Shown here: in pieces, positions 55,154 to 64,000 of the stretch
Numbering within the stretch: the stretch's first letter is position 1
Layout of the letters: every line of letters begins with the position of its first letter
Assembly: GCA_051294375.1 (NCBI GenBank)
Contig: CM119270.1
Span: 14,347,247 to 14,411,246, forward strand
Origin: Paraspadella gotoi
Lineage: Eukaryota > Chaetognatha
DNA: 64,000 nucleotides
Direction of reading: 5' to 3'
Position numbers and translations under genes: made by a program
Notes under the pieces: generated by a model
What the model saw: the letters and a program-made list of their open reading frames with translations, nothing else
What the model was told of the DNA's origin: nothing
Database searches by the model: none

Positions 55154-55718
55154 NNNNNNNNNNNNNNNNNNNNNNNNNNNNNNNNNNNNNNNNNNNNNNN
55201 NNNNNNNNNNNNNNNNNNNNNNNNNNNNNNNNNNNNNNNNNNNNNNNNNNNNNNNNNNNNNNNNNNNNNNNNNNNNNNNNNNNNNNNNNNNNNNNNNNNN
55301 NNNNNNNNNNNNNNNNNNNNNNNNNNNNNNNNNNNNNNNNNNNNNNNNNNNNNNNNNNNNNNNNNNNNNNNNNNNNNNNNNNNNNNNNNNNNNNNNNNNN
55401 NNNNNNNNNNNNNNNNNNNNNNNNNNNNNNNNNNNNNNNNNNNNNNNNNNNNNNNNNNNNNNNNNNNNNNNNNNNNNNNNNNNNNNNNNNNNNNNNNNNN
55501 NNNNNNNNNNNNNNNNNNNNNNNNNNNNNNNNNNNNNNNNNNNNNNNNNNNNNNNNNNNNNNNNNNNNNNNNNNNNNNNNNNNNNNNNNNNNNNNNNNNN
55601 NNNNNNNNNNNNNNNNNNNNNNNNNNNNNNNNNNNNNNNNNNNNNNNNNNNNNNNNNNNNNNNNNNNNNNNNNNNNNNNNNNNNNNNNNNNNNNNNNNNN
55701 NNNNNNNNNNNNNNNNNN
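55154..55718. other. Assembly gap, 565 N
   Basis: Unknown bases. Confidence 1.
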
Positions 55719-55846
55719 AGGAAAAAAGAGAAAAAGTTTTTAAGATAAAACATCCCAAACTTGTATCACGGTTAGAAAATGTGGATTTATGGCGAAGCAG
55801 CATTAAAACAGCCTGCTACCGTTCTCTGCGATCCTCGCTGTGTCTA

Positions 55847-55883
<37 letters not shown>

Positions 55884-56495
55884 AACGTGACAATAAGTGT
55901 TTGCGGTGTTTTTAATTTTTAAAGAATGAGGTTCTTGATTGTAATCTAAAGCGTAATTTTATCCAGACGAAAGCCATGCGGCGACTGAAGAGATTTTCGT
56001 GCTCAAGCGAGAAAGTTACCCCTCTCCCCAAAAAAGAAACAAGTCTCTTACAATACAATACAATATCTTTTTAAACATTGCACAAAGATCTATCTCTTTA
56101 GTTTATCTTAATTTAAAAGCAACTCAGTAAACCTCATTTGCCTTTTAATTTTTACCGAGCAAAGTGGCCATACACTTTTTTTCCTTTTTTCTAATCTTTC
56201 TTTTTCTTTTTCTACTTTCTTTTACTTTTTTCTATCCTTTCTTTTCCTTTTTTCTATTCACTTTTCCTTTTTTTTCTACTTTTTTTCCATTTTTTCTATC
56301 CTTTCTTTTTTCTCTTGTTCTTCCGTCTTTTTCTCTCAGAAAGGCGACGCGAGATTTTCGAGGCAGCGAAGGAAAACAATAGAAATTCTAAAGGTGAAAA
56401 AGTCGAAAGGGCAAAATAATTTCCGCAAAATTCCTTTTGATTTTCGTTCCGAAAGAAAGAAAAAAAATTATATGCGAAAAAGACAAGATTAAATC

Positions 56496-56564
<69 letters not shown>

Positions 56565-56907
56565 CATATTCCAAATAAAGAATTTTTTTCCACACGTTAT
56601 CGTGATTCAATTCGATCGAGTTTTTTTCGTCGTAAAGCATCAAATTTTTTGGGAGATTTTTTTCTCGAAATGATTTTTGAAAAAAAATTATATATTTTCA
56701 TCAATAAAAAGGTATTAATTAGAATAGATTGGAAAGAAGCGAATAAAGATTAATAAAACGAATGTCGTAAACCATTCTGCAAACTTAATTGTCATAATTG
56801 GAAAAAAAAACATTTGTTAATAATCTTGCTAGCCACTGCCTTGTATTAATTTTCATTACGCCAAAAAAAAATCAAATATATAGATAGATAGATACATAGA
56901 TAGATAT

Positions 56908-56943
<36 letters not shown>

Positions 56944-57898
56944 AAATGGAGAAAAAAGAAATAAAGCGTCAAGATTTTCTCATTTTTTCAACTTCGAGGT
57001 GAAAATGTGAACAAATCATTTTTGGAGGAAACGGACAAAATTTTGAAGGAGGAAAGAAAAGGTAAAAAAGTTAAAGAAGAAATAAATGAAAAAAAAAGGA
57101 GGAAAGAGGAGCTAAAAAGGAAAATACATTATATAAAAAGAAAGAAAAAAAAATTGGAAAGAAATTAAACTTGAAGCTAAAAGAGAAAATAAGAAAGTAA
57201 GGATGACAAACAGTAAAAAAAAGTAAAAAAAAAAGGAGGAAAGCAAAAAATCCGAAAAAATAATAAGGATGGCGGAAAAAGTGGAGGAAAAAAGAAGGAA
57301 AGAAAGAAAAAAGTAAAATGGCCGAACCGAACGCTTTTCCTTTCTTTTTTCTTCTACTTCAAGGTGAACGCGTGAACAACTCATTCACTGTGAGAAAAAA
57401 AAAAGAAAGGATGGAAGAAAGAGAAGAAGAGAAGGAATCACGAAAAATGGAGACAAAAGGAAATCATAAAAAAAAAGAAAAGTGGAAGAAAAAAAAATCT
57501 AAATTAATCGCAATATTTGAAAAAAATGATTGTTTGAAGCTCATAGTGATGAATAGAAATTAATTGAAAAATAAGCGACACAAACCTCACCCAACGGCTG
57601 CGCCCAAAAGATTGAGGCGTATAAAACAGAAGCTAAAGTTAAAAATTGAAAAAAAATTTGATAGAAATAAAAATACAATTATAATAAACATATAACCTAA
57701 AACTAGAAGCGACTGATGGATCTCATTGGAATCGAAGGCGAACAGGCGGCGAACAGGCGTCCGGAGATAGGATACTGCCTACCGGCGACAGGCGACCGGC
57801 AACGGTCAACGAATTTCGGCTTTCGTCCGCTTCTCTCCGCTTCTCTCCGCTTCACTCGGCCCCGTGAGCATCATAACTATGCGAAAAGTCCGAACAGA
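55719..57898. other. Non-coding low-complexity region
   Basis: (GA)n at 55848-55883, T/C-rich 56170-56330, (CT)n at 56494-56562, (GATA)n at 56878-56942, and a strongly purine-rich plus strand from 56945 to 57500. 57716-57870 has short direct repeats (GGCGAACAGGC twice; GCTTCTCTCC twice). No gene recognised. Confidence 0.55.
56878..56942 (+). repeat. (GATA)n microsatellite
   Basis: About 65 bp of GATA repeat with ACATAG and TATATA interruptions. The only sizeable GATA tract in the window. Confidence 0.95.
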
Positions 57899-58263
57899 NN
57901 NNNNNNNNNNNNNNNNNNNNNNNNNNNNNNNNNNNNNNNNNNNNNNNNNNNNNNNNNNNNNNNNNNNNNNNNNNNNNNNNNNNNNNNNNNNNNNNNNNNN
58001 NNNNNNNNNNNNNNNNNNNNNNNNNNNNNNNNNNNNNNNNNNNNNNNNNNNNNNNNNNNNNNNNNNNNNNNNNNNNNNNNNNNNNNNNNNNNNNNNNNNN
58101 NNNNNNNNNNNNNNNNNNNNNNNNNNNNNNNNNNNNNNNNNNNNNNNNNNNNNNNNNNNNNNNNNNNNNNNNNNNNNNNNNNNNNNNNNNNNNNNNNNNN
58201 NNNNNNNNNNNNNNNNNNNNNNNNNNNNNNNNNNNNNNNNNNNNNNNNNNNNNNNNNNNNNNN
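57899..58263. other. Assembly gap, 365 N
   Basis: Unknown bases. Confidence 1.
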
Positions 58264-58654
58264 CTCAGTCCAACGCGAGGGCTAGTTGACATCGCTTAGC
58301 AGGGTCACCTTTTGAAGCCCTTTGGCAATTCGACCTTGCCACGCCCTGCAGCGAACTCTCCTTCGCCCTGTCACTCTCTGCCACGCCCGGTCCATTCACT
58401 TCTGACGCTAAACGCGGCTATTAAACAGATTGAGTCGAATTTTATATTTTATATCTCCGTTTATTAATTTCTAAATTTATTAACTTACCTTCAATGTTTC
58501 TGCTCCGCTTTTTTTCTCAATCCTTTGCGAAACGTATGCCTCACCTCTTTTCCTCTTACCTTTTAAAAGCGGAAATCTTTGACGCCTTCTCGACCTTTCT
58601 TAAACATCGCCTTCCTTAAGTCGATTTCCCGAAAGCCACCCCATCTTCCATCCC
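58264..58654. other. Non-coding island between gaps
   Basis: C-rich then A/T-rich. Two GCCACGCCC-type words near 58338 and 58380. Nothing identifiable. Confidence 0.45.
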
Positions 58655-58936
58655 NNNNNNNNNNNNNNNNNNNNNNNNNNNNNNNNNNNNNNNNNNNNNN
58701 NNNNNNNNNNNNNNNNNNNNNNNNNNNNNNNNNNNNNNNNNNNNNNNNNNNNNNNNNNNNNNNNNNNNNNNNNNNNNNNNNNNNNNNNNNNNNNNNNNNN
58801 NNNNNNNNNNNNNNNNNNNNNNNNNNNNNNNNNNNNNNNNNNNNNNNNNNNNNNNNNNNNNNNNNNNNNNNNNNNNNNNNNNNNNNNNNNNNNNNNNNNN
58901 NNNNNNNNNNNNNNNNNNNNNNNNNNNNNNNNNNNN
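58655..58936. other. Assembly gap, 282 N
   Basis: Unknown bases, followed by CT repeat. Confidence 1.
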
Positions 58937-59889
58937 TCTCTCTCTCTCTGATGGCATCTCCGTCCAGCCCCTCGCACCTGCCCAGATCGCGTCGTCAAAA
59001 TCTTAAACGTCTTTCGATGGAAGATAAAAATTCGCGATGGACGCATTCGGCTCTTTCCTTTTTCCTTTTTCCTTTTCCTTTTTCTTTTTCTTTTTCTTTC
59101 CTTTTCCTCATCTCTTCTCTTTTCTTCTTCCTTTCTCATACTTTCTCCTTTTCCCCCTTTATTATTTGCCATTTTTTCCTATCTCTTTCCTTTTTATTCT
59201 TCTCACTCTGCACATCTTCTCTTTTCTATCTTCTGCTTTTTTTCACCTTCAATCATCGACATTTTTTTCCTCTCCTTTCCTTTCTTACGTTTTTTCTCAT
59301 CTCATTTCCTCCAAATTCATTTTTTCCTCTGATTCTCTTAATATTTTACTTCTTTCCTCCCCTAAAATTTTCTATTTTCCTCCATTCTATTCCTTTCCTT
59401 TATGAAATTGGTACAACCAATATAAAAAAAAATATTATTTATTTTTTCGTCACTTTTCTTTCGCTTTTCTTTTTCTCCTTTCACTTTTTCTCACTTCTAT
59501 CCTTTTCCCTCTCTTTCCTTCTTTCATTCACTTACCCTTCGTTCGCCTCTTTAACCTTCCTTTAGTCTTACCTCTTTCTCCTCATCCTTCCTCTTTCTTC
59601 CATCTTCCCATTTCTCTCTCCCACTTCCCACTCCCCATTCCTCACTCCTCCCACCTTCTTATCGCCTTCAAACTCGGTCAATCTTCTCTGCAAACAACGC
59701 AGGTAGGACTGGACGCCTTTCCTCCCTCCCTCACTCTTCCCCCACTCCCTCTCCCTCCCCCTCTTCGTCCTCTTTTCCTCGGCTCCTCCTCCTCCTCATT
59801 CTGTTGCTAATCACTTGCTAATGAGGGCCAATTTCGATATTATTGTGGTGGCATCCGCGTCGCAGCCATGAATACGAAAAAAGAGAGAA
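58937..59889 (+). repeat. Pyrimidine-rich tract of about 0.8 kb
   Basis: From about 59050 the plus strand is overwhelmingly T and C. The long Phe/Ser/Leu frame here is compositional, not a gene. Embedded at 59401-59424 is a non-pyrimidine word also found in the tandem unit. Confidence 0.75.
59401..59424 (+). repeat. Palindromic motif shared with tandem unit
   Basis: ATGAAATTGGTACAACCAAT followed by ATA, with an ATTGGT-ACA-ACCAAT core, occurs here, at about 12590-12613 and at about 22741-22764. Confidence 0.7.
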
Positions 59890-60016
59890 NNNNNNNNNNN
59901 NNNNNNNNNNNNNNNNNNNNNNNNNNNNNNNNNNNNNNNNNNNNNNNNNNNNNNNNNNNNNNNNNNNNNNNNNNNNNNNNNNNNNNNNNNNNNNNNNNNN
60001 NNNNNNNNNNNNNNNN
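59890..60016. other. Assembly gap, 127 N
   Basis: Unknown bases. Confidence 1.
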
Positions 60017-60680
60017 ATAATAAGAGAGGGGAGCGGATGTGGTAAGTTCAAATTGGTCAATGGTGGGATTAAGGTGGGATGAGGGAGTGAGGAATTGGCG
60101 AGAAGTCGGTTGTGAGGTTAAAATCGGTTTCTATACTCCTGGCGAGGGCAAGTTACTGGTAAGTTATAAGTGAAGATAGGGAATCCTATCAAGTGGGATA
60201 TGTTAGGGCAAAATTTGAAAATAAAGAGGTTCGAGACGAAATAAGGATGGACTTTGGGTGTCAATAAGAGGGGATTAAGGGGGGGGGTGTTGTGAAAAAT
60301 ATCAATGCTTAACGGTTGTGAGACATCAAATCGTGAATGGTTAAAGTGAAAATTATATCGTTCAGGCGTAAAAAATAAATCCGAAAGCCTAATTCATCAA
60401 ATCTGTGACGATCGTTGAATGACTTTAGTATCGAAGAAGAATCAAAATTGCATTTTGCTTAATTAAGCAATAAACATACAAAAAATGAAATAGCTTAAAA
60501 AAAGTTTGAGTCAATAAACGGAACGTCTTTCATCTCTTTTCATTTTTTTTTTCTCCCGTCGAATTTGAATTTTTGATAAAACAGCGACATCTGCCGTCGT
60601 CTCGCTCTCTATCGTTCCGAACTCTCCCGCTCCATCGTTTCAAACGCTCCGTCTCTGTCTTTCCAAACTCGCCCCCCCCC
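60017..60680. other. Non-coding region
   Basis: G-rich then A/T-rich. Contains a G9 run near 60281 and ends in a C10 run at the next gap. No gene. Confidence 0.5.
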
Positions 60681-61156
60681 NNNNNNNNNNNNNNNNNNNN
60701 NNNNNNNNNNNNNNNNNNNNNNNNNNNNNNNNNNNNNNNNNNNNNNNNNNNNNNNNNNNNNNNNNNNNNNNNNNNNNNNNNNNNNNNNNNNNNNNNNNNN
60801 NNNNNNNNNNNNNNNNNNNNNNNNNNNNNNNNNNNNNNNNNNNNNNNNNNNNNNNNNNNNNNNNNNNNNNNNNNNNNNNNNNNNNNNNNNNNNNNNNNNN
60901 NNNNNNNNNNNNNNNNNNNNNNNNNNNNNNNNNNNNNNNNNNNNNNNNNNNNNNNNNNNNNNNNNNNNNNNNNNNNNNNNNNNNNNNNNNNNNNNNNNNN
61001 NNNNNNNNNNNNNNNNNNNNNNNNNNNNNNNNNNNNNNNNNNNNNNNNNNNNNNNNNNNNNNNNNNNNNNNNNNNNNNNNNNNNNNNNNNNNNNNNNNNN
61101 NNNNNNNNNNNNNNNNNNNNNNNNNNNNNNNNNNNNNNNNNNNNNNNNNNNNNNNN
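60681..61156. other. Assembly gap, 476 N
   Basis: Flanked by poly-C on the left and GA repeat on the right. Confidence 1.
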
Positions 61157-62058
61157 GAGGAAGAAGAGAGAGAGAGAGAGAGAGAGAAAAAGGGAAAGAG
61201 ATGGAAAATTCAATTTTCTCTTTTTCGTTAGAAAATTAGGCTTTTTCGTTTCGCTGGTGAAAGTTTTCTTTAATACACGACGATTTATTGGTTAAAAATT
61301 CCTTAAGTTTCCATGTAGAGAATTTATTTATTATCAAAAAACAATATAGTTGAAAGATATTTTGTTACCTCACGTAAGTCTTTTTTTAGTCATTTGAGTT
61401 GACCTTACCTGACCTTATCTTTTCACCATTCTAGTGGCTTTCTCGAAGCCTTCTTTTTGCTGAGAGACCGTGAAACTTGTTATTCGATCAGAATCATTTT
61501 TTAAAGAGAAGATTTGCCGTCTGGAACCGTAGTTTTTACGGATTCCAAAGATTTATTACAAACTTTTATTCGACATTTCATCGATTTGCCGTGGATTTAT
61601 TTCTACGCAAATAAAAATAATTCACAATTTATTATACATTTTTCGACGTTTTTCTTCACGCTTCGAGATTTAGTAAGATACTACAAAATCCTTGCTCCTT
61701 GTCAAAATATGTTCATCCAACGGCCGACGTCTCGAAGGCATAGAAAATACAAAATACTTTCTACAATAGAGCAAAATGTTCCATAAATTTAAAAAAAAAA
61801 AAAATTGCTGCCTATATAACAAAAAATCAAAAAAACTAAAAAAGAAAAAACATGGTTTCGTCTAAAAACGTCGTTCTGAACTTGAAACGGCAGAAAACCA
61901 AATTAAAAACTTCAAAGCTTGAATCTTTAAATGTTTCCTCACCAATGAGAAAAAAAAAGAGAGAGACTCCGTTTAATTATTGATTAATGAGATGCAATTC
62001 GCTTCTCTGTTTCTCCGTGACTTTTCGCCAATTTTATTCTTTTTTTTGGTTTTGGCGG
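61157..62058. other. Non-coding region
   Basis: A/T-rich after a short GA tract. An open frame at 61514-61786 (+) of 90 codons has normal-looking composition but no recognisable motif and no splice support. I leave it uncalled. Confidence 0.45.
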
Positions 62059-62213
62059 NNNNNNNNNNNNNNNNNNNNNNNNNNNNNNNNNNNNNNNNNN
62101 NNNNNNNNNNNNNNNNNNNNNNNNNNNNNNNNNNNNNNNNNNNNNNNNNNNNNNNNNNNNNNNNNNNNNNNNNNNNNNNNNNNNNNNNNNNNNNNNNNNN
62201 NNNNNNNNNNNNN
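62059..62213. other. Assembly gap, 155 N
   Basis: Unknown bases, followed by GA/GATA repeat. Confidence 1.
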
Positions 62214-62710
62214 GAGAGAGAGATAGATAGAGAGAGCCATGAAAAAATGTGGTGATTGAAATCTGGAATGAACGGGAGAAAAACAGCGCCAGGCTCGGAA
62301 TTCTAATTGGGGAATTTTCAACTTTTTTCTCAATGTTTTAATCTTCGTCGCGTCGAGTTGTAAAGGAGGCGATTCGGCGATAAGAATGGAGTTTTAAATG
62401 ATTTATTTTTAAGTAACACAGTTTCCTAAAATTCACCGTTTTTAGACAGTTTTTTTCATATTTACATATTTAATAAATTTAATACATTTAACGATGTCAA
62501 ACTGATTACAGATGACAAGATATTTGAAAAGAGGATTTCCATTTCAAGTTGATTTGGTTTTGAATAATTAAAACTTAAACAATAAGGCTAATTCTTAATG
62601 GTCTTGTACAATAAATTAAAGAGCCACGATTTTTTTTTATTCCACTCTGGAGAAAATAAAGATTGTAAATGTTTTTTGAACCAAAGCTTGAAAAATGAAA
62701 CCACAAACTT
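62214..62710. other. Non-coding region
   Basis: A/T-rich, nothing recognisable. Confidence 0.5.
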
Positions 62711-62870
62711 TTCTCTTCATCTCTCTGTCGCTCTCTTTCGTTCTCTCTCAGAGTCTATCTCTCTCTCTCTCTCTCGCGAATCCGGAAGTTNNNNNNNNNN
62801 TTCTCTTCATCTCTCTCTCTCGCTCTCTTTCGTTCTCTCTCTGAGTCTTTCTCTCTCTCTCTCTCGCGAA
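62711..62870 (+). repeat. Direct duplication across a 10-N gap
   Basis: TTCTCTTCATCTCTCT followed by CT/CG-rich words and ending TCTCTCGCGAA occurs at 62711-62780 and again at 62801-62870, separated by CCGGAAGTT and 10 N (62791-62800). Confidence 0.85.
62791..62800. other. Assembly gap, 10 N
   Basis: Short gap between two copies of the same CT-rich sequence. Confidence 1.
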
Positions 62871-63113
62871 NNNNNNNNNNNNNNNNNNNNNNNNNNNNNN
62901 NNNNNNNNNNNNNNNNNNNNNNNNNNNNNNNNNNNNNNNNNNNNNNNNNNNNNNNNNNNNNNNNNNNNNNNNNNNNNNNNNNNNNNNNNNNNNNNNNNNN
63001 NNNNNNNNNNNNNNNNNNNNNNNNNNNNNNNNNNNNNNNNNNNNNNNNNNNNNNNNNNNNNNNNNNNNNNNNNNNNNNNNNNNNNNNNNNNNNNNNNNNN
63101 NNNNNNNNNNNNN
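62871..63113. other. Assembly gap, 243 N
   Basis: Unknown bases. Confidence 1.
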
Positions 63114-64000
63114 GACGCCGGCCGACGCCGCACGACGCCGTCCGACGCCGAGTGCAGAGTAGGCGTGTCCGGTCGCGCCGCCGATTCGGCGCCGGACGTC
63201 GTTTCCGGTCCGACGAGGGATTTCTCGGCGGCCGATCGAAATCCGGTGGGATGAAATAAAAGGCGAGGCAAAGATGAACCGGAAGTCGGTGTGAAAAAAA
63301 ACCTACTAAACCGGAAGTAGATTTTTCGACGTTCGATTCTCGAGGCGATTGGGGGGAGGGAGAGGGGTAGGAAGTGCGGTGACTCTTGAGAGGAAGAAAG
63401 CTGATGGGGTGATGGAATGATTGGTTTATTAAGTAACGGGGTGATGCCATGATGATCTGGTGGAGTGATGGGTTGATGGGTTGATGGGTTAATGTATTGA
63501 TGGAGTGGTAGGTTGATGAGCTTTTTTGATCAATAAAATGTTTATGAATTGGTTAATTGATAACTTGGTTAGTTTATATGCCTATGCTGTGTGAGTTTTT
63601 CACCGAGTGACACTTACGTTGCGGTTTGAAGGCAGATTGACAAGTCTGGTGGCTCTTTGCTCACCGATGTGCTTTTCTTTCAGCCATATTTTCGTCGACA
63701 ACAACAACAATAACCACAACAAGGACAACCTAACCTGTTCGACCTACCGACCGACCAAACGCACAAATTACGAATCAAGGTCAGAAATGAAAGAGAAGAG
63801 CAGGAAAAGGGGGTCACAACCGGTCGACGCTCCACGACGGAGGTGACGCTAAAAAGAATGCGCGTTTGTTGACGCCGCCCGTCGCCGGACGCGGCGTCGC
63901 CCGTTACGGCGTCGCCGGTCCTGGACCGGAAAAGGGTCGAAGGGTCATTGGGTCAAATACGGCGCCGTTTTTGAGGTCGCTCGGGTCAAGAACCGGCGCC
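63114..64000. other. CpG/GC-rich right edge with TGATGGGT repeat
   Basis: 63114-63250 and 63850-64000 are rich in GACGCCG/GGCGCC words. Between them, 63395-63520 holds a degenerate TGATGGGT repeat and 63698-63730 a CAACAA run. No gene can be supported. A promoter-type CpG island is possible. Confidence 0.45.

Overview
This is a gene-poor stretch of an invertebrate nuclear genome, most likely an arthropod. The support for that is a FoxP-like transcription-factor gene with short spliced exons, one tRNA-derived SINE, a very high density of (GA/CT)n, (GAC/GTC)n and (GAAA/TTTC)n microsatellites, and many assembly gaps. I see no prokaryotic features. The species cannot be named from this sequence.

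The only protein-coding sequence I can support is a pair of minus-strand exons at 6404-6554 and 5343-5531. Both have canonical splice sites, and their reading frame joins exactly across an 872-bp intron. The joined peptide is Gln/Leu-rich and resembles, in order, two neighbouring blocks of the N-terminal Gln-rich region of FOXP proteins. The zinc-finger, leucine-zipper and forkhead exons would lie beyond position 1. No upstream Gln-rich exon is visible, so much of 6555-64000 may be intron or 5' flank of this gene.

Region by region: 1-2440 is low-complexity DNA with a 335-bp gap. 2442-4187 is an inverted repeat of about 0.7 kb per arm. 4213-5190 is A/T-rich with a GTC tract. 5343-6554 is the FoxP exon pair. 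6555-11600 is non-coding with very long (GA)n tracts and GC-rich tracts. 11696-45155 holds four near-identical copies of one non-coding unit (7.0 to 9.9 kb). Each copy carries a ~260-nt hairpin and a 9-bp minisatellite, and three carry a 48-bp minisatellite. 44430-54256 is an inverted repeat of about 4.5 to 4.7 kb per arm containing the SINE. 54282-64000 is low-complexity, gap-rich DNA that becomes CpG- and GC-rich at the right edge.

The most informative structural signal is that all six gaps of exactly 25 N lie at, or within about 80 bp of, the ends of the duplicated or inverted segments. The copies differ from each other mostly by one-base indels. In one case two mirrored arms share the same indels. 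In another, a noisy inverted arm reads straight across a gap in its partner. My leading explanation is that long-read gap filling created many of these duplications, although a real tandem array or palindromes cannot be excluded from sequence alone. I found no convincing new biological system. The best biological leads are the FoxP exons, the unit-internal hairpin, the SINE and a short palindromic motif shared between distant loci.
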